A stretch of DNA of 38,575 nucleotides from Sporosarcina globispora (GCF_001274725.1 NZ_LGUF01000007.1:1285746-1324320), one strand, 5' to 3'. Shown: positions 24,698-32,898, numbered from the stretch's first letter. The notes: generated by a model not told the origin, from the sequence alone. Translations and numbers: made by a program.

Positions 24698-24907
24698 ATG
24701 TTGCAATGGTATGTACTGTCGCTGTTTCTATATTTTCCGGAAGATAAATCAGAATATGGCCCTGCTGCTGTATCGTTTGCCATCTTTTTAGCTGCAGCCA
24801 TACTTACAATGAGATTAATAATCCGTGTGTCAAAGCGCGAAGCAGCAAAGGCAAAAGAACTGGAAGAGCGCATTGAGAGGCAAAATAGACAAGGGGGGAA
24901 CAGCTGA
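24698..24907 (+). CDS. Small single-pass membrane protein, uncharacterised
   Basis: 69 residues; one membrane helix (AAVSFAIFLAAAILTMRLII) and a charged C-terminal helix (REAAKAKELEERIERQ). AAAGGA lies 9 nt before the ATG at 24698. A palindromic terminator overlaps the stop codon, supporting a real gene. Function unknown. Confidence 0.68.
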   Translation: MLQWYVLSLFLYFPEDKSEYGPAAVSFAIFLAAAILTMRLIIRVSKREAAKAKELEERIERQNRQGGNS

Positions 24908-24922
24908 GCAGCTGTTCTTCTT
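24898..24922 (+). terminator. Terminator overlapping the stop of the small membrane gene
   Basis: GAACAGCT / AGCTGTTC perfect stem with a 4-nt loop, then TTCTTTT. Confidence 0.82.
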
Positions 24923-24960
24923 TTGTTAGGTAAGAAAGTATAACTTTGAACTTCGATAAC

Positions 24961-25084
24961 TGTCTAGCGCAAGCAGCCTACCCCCTCGAGGTCGCAACCC
25001 GATCCTCCCAAAAAGGCAAAGGACGCCTTTCCGAGAGGCCCGTCTTGTGCTTGTCGGGGGTGAGCAAGGCGCTTGCGCTTTTCT
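24961..25084. repeat. Large palindromic repeat, copy D
   Basis: Starts TGTCTAGCGCAAGCAGCCTA and ends GCAAGGCGCTTGCGCTTTTC; these arms pair (GCGCAAGC with GCTTGCGC). It has the same design as copies A-C, 12 kb away, with an inner AAAGGC / GCCTTT hairpin in place of AAAAGGTT / AACCTTTT. It lies between two genes on the plus strand. Confidence 0.75.
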
Positions 25085-25146
25085 TGTTTATTGATAAAGT
25101 GATTGGGCAACACTAAAAACAAAATGTCTTGATGGAGGATTCAATC

Positions 25147-25710
25147 ATGAGAAAAGCTTTAATGCTTAGTCTTATTCTGCTTCTGTCCGGCTGTGGAGAA
25201 GAGAAAATTACAAATACGGAAGTTGAAATGTTTAATGCTGCAGGCGATTCATTGGGCACGATCAAGGTACAGGAACAGGCGAGCGGTGTAAAATTGAGCG
25301 GGAATCTGAGCGGGCTTCCGCCTGGAGAACTTGCAATACATATTCATGAAGTAGCAAAATGCGAACCCCCAGATTTTAAATCGGCAGGGAATCATTTCAA
25401 CCCTGACAATAAGGAACATGGATTGCTTCATCCGAAAGGATCCCATGCTGGTGATCTTCCCAACCTGATTGTTGAGGATGACGGCAAAGTTAAGATTGAC
25501 TTTATGGCTCCCCAAGTCACGTTAAAAGAAGACAAAAATTCTTTGCTGACAAAGGAAGGGACCTCCATTGTCATCCATGATGGGCCGGATGATGGCATGA
25601 CACAGCCGGCAGGAGATTCCGGAGAACGCATTGCCTGCGGCCGTATTTCTAAGGATAAAGATGAAAAAGGGCAGAAAAAAGCTCAGGACGATCAATCAGC
25701 AGAAGAATAG
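25147..25710 (+). CDS. sodC: Cu/Zn superoxide dismutase-like lipoprotein
   Basis: 187 residues. Lipoprotein signal (LLLSGCG, Cys near residue 16), then a SodC domain: HIHEVAKCEPP (two Cu-ligand His plus the disulfide Cys), SAGNHFNP (bridging His), KEHG and GSHAGDLPN (Zn His and Asp), and SIVIHDGPDD (fourth Cu-ligand His), ending GERIACGRI. All ligand positions appear filled. A Lys/Glu/Gln-rich tail follows. Extracytoplasmic superoxide removal is the family role. The ATG at 25147 follows GGAGG by 9 nt. Confidence 0.9.
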   Translation: MRKALMLSLILLLSGCGEEKITNTEVEMFNAAGDSLGTIKVQEQASGVKLSGNLSGLPPGELAIHIHEVAKCEPPDFKSAGNHFNPDNKEHGLLHPKGSHAGDLPNLIVEDDGKVKIDFMAPQVTLKEDKNSLLTKEGTSIVIHDGPDDGMTQPAGDSGERIACGRISKDKDEKGQKKAQDDQSAEE

Positions 25711-25717
25711 ATAACTA

Positions 25718-25749
25718 ATAAAGGCTTTCCTGGAGGGAGAGCCTTTATC
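25718..25749 (+). terminator. Terminator of sodC
   Basis: ATAAAGGCT...AGCCTTTAT long stem with an inner TCC/GGGA pair; a short T-run follows. Confidence 0.75.
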
Positions 25750-25811
25750 ACTGGGAATTTTCCCGATCCTTCCGTATAATGGAGTTAAGCCTTATAAAGG
25801 AGGTTGGTTAA

Positions 25812-26186
25812 ATGGGAATTTTCGACGGATTTATCGGCAACGCTTCTGAAGCGGACATTAATGAGGTTCAAGAAGAGTTTTCAGCCGTACTGGCTCCAAG
25901 CGAACATGTTGAAAAAGCCTATCGGCTCGTCCGTGATTTATTTATCTTTACAAACAAGCGCCTAATTCTGGTGGATAAGCAGGGAATCACAGGGAAAAAA
26001 GTTGAATATCATTCCATCCCTTATAAAAACATCACTCATTTTAGCATTGAAACTGCAGGCAGCTTCGATTTGGAAGCCGAATTAAAAATCTGGATCTCGG
26101 GATCAGACGAACCAATTGAAAAACAATTTAATAAAAACTTGAACATATATGAAGTGCAGAGCGTACTTGCTGAGTATGTGCTATAA
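25812..26186 (+). CDS. Bacterial PH-domain protein (bPH, YozO-like)
   Basis: 124 residues, one domain: LAPSEHVEKAYRLVRDLFIF, then TNKRLILVDKQGITGKKVEY and SIPYKNITHFSIETAGSFDL, the typical strands of the bacterial PH family. The fold is pleckstrin-homology-like; role unknown. AAAGGAGG lies 8 nt before the ATG. It is an independent unit with a strong terminator. Confidence 0.88.
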   Translation: MGIFDGFIGNASEADINEVQEEFSAVLAPSEHVEKAYRLVRDLFIFTNKRLILVDKQGITGKKVEYHSIPYKNITHFSIETAGSFDLEAELKIWISGSDEPIEKQFNKNLNIYEVQSVLAEYVL

Positions 26187-26187
26187 T

Positions 26188-26217
26188 CCCCCTTGCTGAA
26201 AGAGCCAAGGGGGTTTT
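26188..26217 (+). terminator. Terminator of the PH-domain gene
   Basis: CCCCCTTG / CAAGGGGG, 10-nt loop, then TTTT. Confidence 0.87.
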
Positions 26218-26277
26218 GCTTGTAGGTATGGAAAATTTTTCATAGAATTAAATTATCTTAAAACAAGGATGTGAATT

Positions 26278-27270
26278 ATGATTAACAGACTCCGTCTCGA
26301 ACCAAAGGAGCTGAAATTGCTCCGCTTTCTGTCCTGCCGTCTGGAGCTGCCATTGAAAGACGAAAATCACTATCTGAATTTAGAGAAGGGCTATGCTGGC
26401 GAGCTTCATTTTGACAGGGAGCTTCAGGACTTGCCAGATTCTTGCATTATTCTAAATGATCTATTGCTCGAAAACAGCAACACCCACTTCCAAATCGATA
26501 CACTCCTCATCACTGGCGGCACCATTTTTGTCTTCGAAGTAAAAAATTACGAAGGCGACTATTACATTGAAAATGAAAGATGGTATTCCCTTCTATCCAA
26601 AACAGAAATAAAAAACCCTCTCCTCCAGCTGCAGAGAAGTGAAACACTATTACGAGGACTTCTCAAGGACTTTGGCTTTCATCTTCCCATCAAATCTCAT
26701 CTGATCTTCATTAACCCCTGCTTTCACCTTTATCAAGCCCCTATTAATATGCCTGCAGTATTTCCTCCCCAGGTAAAACGATTCCTGGAGAAATTAAAAG
26801 CTGTGCCTAATGTGGCGAAATCAAAAAACATGAAGCTGGCTGAGCGGTTAAAAGCTCGCTGCCTGAAGGAGAATCCCTATGTGCGAAAGCCTGAGTACAC
26901 TTATGACCAATTGAGGAAAGGGATTGTGTGTGGTTCGTGTTCAGCATTTCTGGTCCCGATTACTCAGGGTTTCTTAAAATGCGAAAAATGTGGATCGAAA
27001 GAAAAAATGGACACTGCGGTTCTTCGAAGTGTGGAAGAATTTGCAGTTTTGTTTCCTGATAGGAAAATTACGACAAATACAATAATTGATTGGTGCGATG
27101 GTATTGGTTCTAAGAAAGTGGTGCAGAGGATCCTTGTGAGAAATTATGAGAAAAAGGGAAAGGGGAAATCTTCTTATTATCAAAGATGCCAAAGGGAAGA
27201 CATAGTGAATGCAGGAGAGGAGGTCGGATGGATTACCAGCGAAAATATGGGAGGAAAAGAAAAATGGTAG
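26278..27270 (+). CDS. NERD (nuclease-related) domain protein
   Basis: 330 residues. The N-terminal NERD domain (about residues 38-150) has the nuclease-like acidic set GELHFDREL (E42), FQIDTLLIT (D74) and VFEVKNYEG (E87, K89), related to archaeal Holliday-junction-resolvase folds. A C-terminal zinc ribbon-like motif CGSC...CEKCG lies near residues 223-245, followed by a basic segment suited to nucleic-acid contact. Function in the cell is unknown. Its stop codon TAG is part of the first unit of the repeat array that follows. Confidence 0.88.
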   Translation: MINRLRLEPKELKLLRFLSCRLELPLKDENHYLNLEKGYAGELHFDRELQDLPDSCIILNDLLLENSNTHFQIDTLLITGGTIFVFEVKNYEGDYYIENERWYSLLSKTEIKNPLLQLQRSETLLRGLLKDFGFHLPIKSHLIFINPCFHLYQAPINMPAVFPPQVKRFLEKLKAVPNVAKSKNMKLAERLKARCLKENPYVRKPEYTYDQLRKGIVCGSCSAFLVPITQGFLKCEKCGSKEKMDTAVLRSVEEFAVLFPDRKITTNTIIDWCDGIGSKKVVQRILVRNYEKKGKGKSSYYQRCQREDIVNAGEEVGWITSENMGGKEKW

Positions 27271-27797
27271 TTAATCAAAAGGAATAAACGACGAAAATAA
27301 GAGCGGCAAGAAAAAATGGTAGTTAATCAGAGGGATTAACGCCGAAAATAGGAGCAGCAAAGAAAAAATGGTAGTTAATCGGAGGGGTTAACGCCGAAAA
27401 TAGGAGCAGCAAAGAAAAAATGGTAGTTAATCAGAGGGATTAACGCCGAAATGAGGGCAGTAAGAGAAAAATAGTAGTTAATCGGAGGGATTAACGCCGA
27501 AAATAGGAGCAGCAAAGAAAAAATGGTAGTTAATCAGAGGGATTAACGCCGAAAATAAGAGCGGCAAGAGAAAATGGTAGTTAATCGGAGGGATTAACGC
27601 CGAAAATAGGAGCAGCAAGAGAAAACGGTAGTTAATCAGAGGGAATAACGGTGAAAATGAGAGCAGTAAGAGAAAAATAGTAGTTAATCGGAGCGAATAA
27701 CGACGAAAATAGGAGCAGCAAGAGAAAACGGTAGTTAATCAGAGGGATTACCGCCGAAAATGAGGACAGTAATAGAAAAAATGGTAGTTAATCAGAA
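27260..27797. repeat. Tandem array of about 52-bp hairpin-bearing repeats
   Basis: GTTAATC recurs at 27270, 27322, 27374, 27426, 27477, 27529, 27580, 27631, 27683, 27734 and 27787, periods 51-53 bp: ten full units and one partial. Most units contain GTTAATC-NGAGG-GATTAAC, a 7-bp stem with 5-nt loop, followed by GCCGAAAATAGGAGCAGCAA. Spacer DNA is repeated too, so this is not a CRISPR. In unit 3 the stem changes to GGTTAAC and still pairs through T:G. Confidence 0.93.
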
Positions 27798-27821
27798 TGG
27801 GCCACGGTTATCTCAATACAA

Positions 27822-27848
27822 CAAAAAAGCACGGCCCCAGCCGTGCTC
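27822..27848 (-). terminator. Terminator of patB
   Basis: Minus strand AGCACGGC / GCCGTGCT perfect 8-bp stem with a 4-nt loop, then TTTTTTG. Confidence 0.87.
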
Positions 27849-27854
27849 CCTCTA

Positions 27855-29024
27855 TCACCCAAAAGCTCTCTTCAGCCTCTCCAGCCCTTCCGCCAAAACT
27901 TCATTCGGGCAGGCAATATTCATTCGGACGAAGCCTTCGCCGCCTGGGCCGTATTTTGGACCTGGTTCCAGGGCGAGTTTCCCTTTATCCAAAAGGCTTC
28001 GGCGGAGTTCGGCATCACTTAATCCTAATCCGCGGCAATCTAGCCATAGCAGATATGTTCCATCCGGTTCCATCATGTGAATGTCCGGCAGGTGCTCCGC
28101 AATAAATTCCGCAGCAGTCCTTTTATTTTCTTCAAGATAATCGATTAAACCATCCAGCCATTCTTCTCCATGCCGGTATGCTGCTTCCATACCGATGATC
28201 CCGAAGGCGGACAGCGTGAAGAATCCTTGCTTGTGCTGTTCTGCCTCAAAAGTCTTCCGCAGGTTCTCATCGCTTATAATGGCAGCGGAAGCTTGAATTC
28301 CTGCGAGGTTCCATGTTTTTGTCGGAGCAATGCAGGTGACCATGATCTCTGCGAATCGCGGATCCAATGAAGCAAATGGGTAATGCTTATGGCCTTTATA
28401 AATTAAATCAGAATGGATCTCGTCGGAAAGAATAAGACAATCATATTTAACACATAGCTCCCCTATTTTCCTCAATTCCTCTCCTGTCCATATTCTTCCA
28501 CCCGGATTATGCGGATTACAGAGCAGGAATATCTTTACTCCCTCTTTCAGCTTATTTTCAAAATCGACAAAATCAATTTCGTACCGTCCATTCTCGAGTT
28601 TGAGCTCAGAATTAACGACTGTGCGCCCATTCTGTTTAATCATCTCAAAGAATGGAGTGTATACAGGTGACTGAAGCATCACTTTATCCTCTTTTTCAGT
28701 AAAAGCCTTAATGGCAGTTGCGATAGAGGGAACGACACCTGTGCTGTATAGAATCCACTCCTTTTCAATTTTCCAATCATGACGCTTATAAAGCCATTGT
28801 GCGATAGATTCTGCAGTTGAATCCGGTGCATACGTATATCCGTAGACTCCATGAGCAATCCTGTCTTCAATGGCTTTCTTAACTTCTTCGGGAGGCTGAA
28901 AGTCCATGTCTGCTACCCACATGGGCAATACATCTGATCTGCCAAAAACCTCCTTGGTACGATCCCACTTTACAGAAGCTGTATTTTCCCTGCTGATTTT
29001 TTGATGGAAACTAAAACGATTCAA
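27855..29024 (-). CDS. patB: PLP-dependent C-S lyase PatB (cystathionine beta-lyase)
   Basis: 389 residues, fold-type I aminotransferase family of the MalY/PatB subgroup. MWVADMDFQPP near residue 35, CNPHNPGGR, LSDEIHSDL and the PLP lysine in APTKTWNLAG (K236) are present, as is the Arg of RMN near the C-terminus. It cleaves cystathionine or related C-S bonds to release pyruvate, ammonia and a thiol. A TTG at 29024 is preferred since GGCGGTGA lies 5 nt upstream; a GTG at 29033 would lie inside that site. Divergent from yugE as in B. subtilis. Confidence 0.9.
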   Translation of the reverse strand: MNRFSFHQKISRENTASVKWDRTKEVFGRSDVLPMWVADMDFQPPEEVKKAIEDRIAHGVYGYTYAPDSTAESIAQWLYKRHDWKIEKEWILYSTGVVPSIATAIKAFTEKEDKVMLQSPVYTPFFEMIKQNGRTVVNSELKLENGRYEIDFVDFENKLKEGVKIFLLCNPHNPGGRIWTGEELRKIGELCVKYDCLILSDEIHSDLIYKGHKHYPFASLDPRFAEIMVTCIAPTKTWNLAGIQASAAIISDENLRKTFEAEQHKQGFFTLSAFGIIGMEAAYRHGEEWLDGLIDYLEENKRTAAEFIAEHLPDIHMMEPDGTYLLWLDCRGLGLSDAELRRSLLDKGKLALEPGPKYGPGGEGFVRMNIACPNEVLAEGLERLKRAFG

Positions 29025-29138
29025 CCCTGTCACCGCCTTTAGAATTCTTTTATGTAACCTGACTCTATGATATGATAATGATGCTAAAAATTAAAATATT
29101 GCGGCTTTATTCGGCCGAATAATAAAAAGGTGATACAC

Positions 29139-29399
29139 ATGGAAATTCAGCAAACGAATCTTTTGCTTGTCTACACTCTGGATCAGTGGGATCCACTTGG
29201 TGTGGGGCCGGGCAATTATGATACTGAAATTGCCGATACAGTCCAGGCGGTTCATGATCTTAATGATCAGGAAAAATTGGCCAGGAAGATTCAATCCATT
29301 TATGAATTCTCGTTTGAGGAAATCATTCCTTTGGAAAAATGCAAAGAAATCTCGGGGCGGCTTCTTGAGATCAAGAATAATGGCTCCTGCGCTATTTAA
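29139..29399 (+). CDS. yugE: DUF1871 protein YugE
   Basis: 86 residues, all helical. YTLDQWDPLGVGPGNYDTEI and IYEFSFEEIIPLEKC match B. subtilis YugE of the same length. Function unknown. ATG at 29139 with AAGGTGAT just upstream; the frame could start at GTG 29130, but that overlaps the binding site. It sits between patB and yugF as in B. subtilis. Confidence 0.87.
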   Translation: MEIQQTNLLLVYTLDQWDPLGVGPGNYDTEIADTVQAVHDLNDQEKLARKIQSIYEFSFEEIIPLEKCKEISGRLLEIKNNGSCAI

Positions 29400-29403
29400 T
29401 ATA

Positions 29404-29442
29404 AAAAACGGCAGCTCTCAGACCAGGGGGCTGCCATTTTTT
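29404..29442. terminator. Bidirectional terminator, yugE / yugF
   Basis: AAAAACGGCAGC and GCTGCCATTTTTT arms, A and T tracts on both sides. Confidence 0.85.
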
Positions 29443-29457
29443 ATTATCCCTTCGCTC

Positions 29458-30306
29458 CTAAACACTCTCCTGCACCCCAGCGGTTTCCATAAAACTTCTG
29501 ATATGCTGAAGAACATCTTCCGGCCGCTCTTCTGGCACGAGATGCCCGGTATCTTTTAGGACCACCAGCTTGGAGTTTTTCAAATCCTTATTCAGCCGTT
29601 TACCGATATGAAGCGGGACGACCCTGTCATGTTCACCCCAGATTAATAGGCACGGTGTTTCAATTCTTTTCAAGGCAGCTGATGGCATATCCCCTTCCCG
29701 GTCGCGGATCATCCTGGTTAAGGCTCGGAAAATATCGTCTTCTAAAAATGGCGACAAATACCCGTATAGCATTTCATCATTAATCATGGAATGATCATAG
29801 ACGACATTTTTTAAATTCTGCTTTACTCCGGAGCGCTGAAGATATAATTTAACATACAAATGAAAAAAAGGTATGTAGCTTGAAAAGATGATATGCGGCT
29901 TCATTCGCTTCATATATCCGGAACTGCACAGCAATACTGCCTGGTCTACGAGATCAGGCTTTGAGTGTGCGACATTCAAAACAATCTGGCCACCCATGGA
30001 ATGCCCTACTAAAGTAACTTTTTCAAAGCCCAGCTTTTCCGATAAGCGGATAACCGTATCCGCAAGATTTTTGTATGAGTAGACGAATTTCGGGGATTTT
30101 CCGCTTTTGCCGAAGGGCGGCAAATCCAGGGAAACCACATTGAATTCCGTCTGCAGCAGAGGAATCAGCCTGCGATAGCTAAAGGTGGATGACAGAAAGC
30201 CATGCAGCAGGACCAGAGTATCCCTGGAGGACTCATGTTTGTAGTATTCATAATAAACATCCGTTCCATTTATTGGCTCCATTCCTGAGAAAGTCGCTTT
30301 TTCCAT
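29458..30306 (-). CDS. yugF: Alpha/beta hydrolase YugF
   Basis: 282 residues with a complete alpha/beta-hydrolase triad: nucleophile in GHSMGG (Ser near residue 102), Asp in WGEHDRVVP (near 225), His in DTGHLVPEE (near 254). The oxyanion-hole motif LLHGFLSS lies near residue 35. The substrate is unknown; cytosolic, no signal peptide. AGGAGGG lies 8 nt before the ATG. Divergent from alaR. Confidence 0.9.
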   Translation of the reverse strand: MEKATFSGMEPINGTDVYYEYYKHESSRDTLVLLHGFLSSTFSYRRLIPLLQTEFNVVSLDLPPFGKSGKSPKFVYSYKNLADTVIRLSEKLGFEKVTLVGHSMGGQIVLNVAHSKPDLVDQAVLLCSSGYMKRMKPHIIFSSYIPFFHLYVKLYLQRSGVKQNLKNVVYDHSMINDEMLYGYLSPFLEDDIFRALTRMIRDREGDMPSAALKRIETPCLLIWGEHDRVVPLHIGKRLNKDLKNSKLVVLKDTGHLVPEERPEDVLQHIRSFMETAGVQESV

Positions 30307-30359
30307 TGGCCTTTCCCTCCTAGTACCAGTTTTACTTTATTTTCCCCTTAAACTTAATC

Positions 30360-30434
30360 TTGACACATATGATTTTATAGAAATTAATAAATAATGAAAG
30401 TGACACATTTATTTTCCGCAGTTTTTGCTATAAT
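30360..30434 (+). promoter_or_regulatory. alaR-alaT promoter region with direct repeats
   Basis: TGCTATAAT (TATAAT 30429-30434) is an extended -10. Upstream are two direct repeats TGACACAT (30361-30368 and 30401-30408), 40 bp apart. They may be operator sites for AlaR, but no experimental site is known to me. Confidence 0.5.
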
Positions 30435-30480
30435 GTAACTATTTTATAGAGTAAATCATTAAAGGATGGGAGCGACAAAA

Positions 30481-30984
30481 GTGAAATTAACCGAAAAGCA
30501 AATAGAAGTTTTGGAAATTTTAGAAAACAACAGTGCACGGATCCCTGTGGAAGACATTGCTAAAATGGCTGAAATAAGTATTGCGGAAACTGAAACTATT
30601 TTAGAAAAACTTGAGGAAATGAAAGTGCTTGTGCGTTTTAATTCCGTAATTGACTGGTCTAAGGTAGACGGGCATGAAGGAGTTACCGCTATGATTGATG
30701 TGAAGGTCGCTCCAAAACGCGGGGTAGGATTTGATGAAGTTGCACAGAGAATTTACCGTTTCAAAGAGGTAAGGTCTGTATATTTAATGTCCGGCGCCTA
30801 TGATCTTTCTGTTATTATCGAAGGCCGTTCCATGAATGAAGTCGCCCGTTTTGTATCTGAAAAGTTATCTACTCTCGATTCTGTCTTGTCGACAACCACG
30901 CACTTTATTCTTAAAAAATATAAGCATGACGGCACTATTTTTGAACAAAATGAAGACGATAAACGAATTGTGGTGTCACCGTAA
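30481..30984 (+). CDS. alaR: Lrp/AsnC-family regulator AlaR
   Basis: 167 residues: N-terminal winged helix (IEVLEILENNSARIPVEDIA, residues about 8-27) and C-terminal RAM ligand-binding domain (VRSVYLMSGAYDLSVIIEG). B. subtilis AlaR regulates alaT. A GTG at 30481 has GGGAG 8 nt upstream; an ATG at 30466 sits inside the binding site. The stop shares one base with the alaT start (TAATG), so the two genes are translationally coupled. Confidence 0.9.
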   Translation: MKLTEKQIEVLEILENNSARIPVEDIAKMAEISIAETETILEKLEEMKVLVRFNSVIDWSKVDGHEGVTAMIDVKVAPKRGVGFDEVAQRIYRFKEVRSVYLMSGAYDLSVIIEGRSMNEVARFVSEKLSTLDSVLSTTTHFILKKYKHDGTIFEQNEDDKRIVVSP

Positions 30985-32159
30985 TGAATGGAACAAAATC
31001 TTATATATCCAAAACGGTTGAAGAGCTGAAGCCTTCAGGGATTCGCCGCTTTTTTGATCTTGCAGCAGGAATGGAAGGAGTCATTTCTCTTGGAGTAGGG
31101 GAACCTGATTTCATCACACCCTGGTCAGTACGGGAAGCAGCCATCCTCTCCCTTGAGCAGGGATATACCTCTTATACGGCTAATGCAGGGCTGATGGAGC
31201 TTAGGGAGGAAATTGCCGGTTATATGCAGAAAAGCTTCGGAGTTTCTTATTCTCCCCAAAGTGAAATAACCGTGACGGTCGGAGCGAGTCAGGCCTTGGA
31301 TATAGCTCTAAGAGCAATCCTCGATCCGGGAGATGAAGTGATTGTAGTCGAACCAAGCTTTGTTTCCTATGTGCCATTAGTTGCTCTTGCCGGCGGTGTG
31401 CCTGTTCAGGTTCAGACCTTAAAAGAGAATGGGTTCAAGATTCTGCCTGAGCAGCTGGAAAAGGTAATAACGGTCAAGACAAAAGCCATTATGCTATGTT
31501 CACCAAATAATCCGACTGGAACGATGTTAGAGAGAAGTGAGCTTAAGGCGATTGCACAAATAGCGGAAAAGTATGATTTACTTGTTCTTTCTGATGAAAT
31601 TTATGCAGAGCTTGCTTACGAAGGTGATTATACGAGTTTTGCAGCCATCAGTGGAATGAAGAAAAGAACCATATTAATCTCGGGATTTTCAAAGGGATTT
31701 GCAATGACAGGATGGAGATTGGGATTTGTCTGCGCTCCTGAGGCAATCTCCCAGGCCATGCTGAAAATTCATCAGTATGCGATGATGTGCGCGCCGACGA
31801 TGGCTCAGTTTGCTGCTCTTGAAGCCTTGAGGGCCGGCAGATCAGATGTTGAGGATATGAAAAAGAGCTATAGGCGCAGACGGAATTATTTTGTTCAGTC
31901 ACTAAATGACCTGGGATTAACATGCCATGTGCCGGGCGGAGCCTTTTATGCTTTCCCATCTATTGAAAGTACGGGACTTTCTTCGGAAGAATTTGCAGAA
32001 AGGCTGCTTATGGCGGAAAAGGTAGCGGTAGTGCCAGGCAATATTTTTGGCAAAAGCGGGGAAGGCCATGTGCGCTGTTCTTATGCCACCTCAATGGAAC
32101 TGCTCCAGGAAGCCATCAAAAGGATTGGCCATTTCTTAGATCAGCACCAAAAGGCATAA
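30984..32159 (+). CDS. alaT: Alanine aminotransferase AlaT
   Basis: 391 residues, fold-type I class I aminotransferase. Key parts: ISLGVGEPDF near residue 34, SPNNPTGTML, LSDEIYAELAY, the PLP lysine K237 in SGFSKGFAMTGWRLG, and the Arg of HVRCSYA near the C-terminus. In B. subtilis AlaT makes alanine from pyruvate and glutamate. Operon with alaR. A compound terminator follows. Confidence 0.92.
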   Translation: MNGTKSYISKTVEELKPSGIRRFFDLAAGMEGVISLGVGEPDFITPWSVREAAILSLEQGYTSYTANAGLMELREEIAGYMQKSFGVSYSPQSEITVTVGASQALDIALRAILDPGDEVIVVEPSFVSYVPLVALAGGVPVQVQTLKENGFKILPEQLEKVITVKTKAIMLCSPNNPTGTMLERSELKAIAQIAEKYDLLVLSDEIYAELAYEGDYTSFAAISGMKKRTILISGFSKGFAMTGWRLGFVCAPEAISQAMLKIHQYAMMCAPTMAQFAALEALRAGRSDVEDMKKSYRRRRNYFVQSLNDLGLTCHVPGGAFYAFPSIESTGLSSEEFAERLLMAEKVAVVPGNIFGKSGEGHVRCSYATSMELLQEAIKRIGHFLDQHQKA

Positions 32160-32165
32160 AAAAAG

Positions 32166-32251
32166 GACAATCCACAACAGATTGTCAACTTCAAAAAGGG
32201 GGGAATACTAGAAAGCCTTATACTACAAGGCTAACCAGTATTCCCTTTTTT
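32166..32251 (+). terminator. Compound terminator of alaRT
   Basis: A first hairpin GACAATC / GATTGTC (32166-32186) precedes a large one: GGGAATACT (32201-32209) with AGTATTCCC (32237-32245), enclosing GCCTT / AAGGC, then TTTTTTA. Confidence 0.85.
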
Positions 32252-32261
32252 ATACTTAAAT

Positions 32262-32630
32262 TTATAAAACTTTTTGATTATATTTGATTTCATATAGCAT
32301 CTGCATTACCCGGAGAAAATCTTCTTCGCTGAATTCCTTTGCCTTACGCAAGATGAGCTTTGCTTTTTTGGTGCCAATTTCACGCACAAGCTGTTCAATC
32401 TCATAATCAATTCCTGATTGGCCCTTCTGAAGTTCCTGTTCAAGCAGCTCAGAAGCTGGAATATCGAGGGCTGTTGAAATTTTTAAAACAGTCTGGGTAT
32501 CAGGAATCTGGTCCCCGTTTTCATATTTGGCAATCGTTCCGGTGCCAACTCTCACTTTCAATGCAAGCTGCTGCTGGGTCATATTAGCGCGTTCGCGGCA
32601 AGCTTTAATGTTATGGCCGATATTTGACAT
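32262..32630 (-). CDS. XRE-family transcriptional regulator
   Basis: 122 residues. N-terminal helix-turn-helix of the Cro/CI type: RERANMTQQQLALKVRVG, then TIAKYENGDQIPDTQT and LDIPASELL (residues about 11-65). The C-terminal helical part (EIEQLVREIGTKKAKLILRK) may serve dimerisation. ATG at 32630 with GGGAG 8 nt upstream; longer frames lack a site. Target genes unknown. Convergent with alaT. Confidence 0.88.
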   Translation of the reverse strand: MSNIGHNIKACRERANMTQQQLALKVRVGTGTIAKYENGDQIPDTQTVLKISTALDIPASELLEQELQKGQSGIDYEIEQLVREIGTKKAKLILRKAKEFSEEDFLRVMQMLYEIKYNQKVL

Positions 32631-32818
32631 ATCCATCACTCCCACTGTCAATTTCTTCTATCTATATTTTATCATGAAGAGCTATTGATCCATTCTGTAC
32701 TTCATGAACATTTCGTTAACAAACTGATTGATGTATACATATTGTTTGCGGATGGTTTTATTATAATGAATGGCAGTGAAGAATTTATTATGGGAAAAAT
32801 TTATCAACTAATTCACTT

Positions 32819-32847
32819 TTGATATTTTAATCAAGTTATGATATAAT
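32819..32847 (+). promoter_or_regulatory. Strong sigma-A promoter of yugI
   Basis: TTGATA (32819-32824), 17-bp spacer, TATAAT (32842-32847), with an extended TG at 32839-32840. The start codon follows about 50 bp downstream. Confidence 0.8.
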
Positions 32848-32898
32848 TTTTTATTGCGTATAAAGAGATAAAATTTGAATTTAAATAGGAGTGTTTTC

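Noticed and set aside
27260..27797. CRISPR array
   Set aside because: Both the hairpin part and the 'spacer' part of each ~52-bp unit are repeated, so there are no unique spacers, and no cas gene is nearby.
27760..28105. Plus-strand frames over the 3' end of patB
   Set aside because: Antisense shadows of patB with no ribosome binding site.
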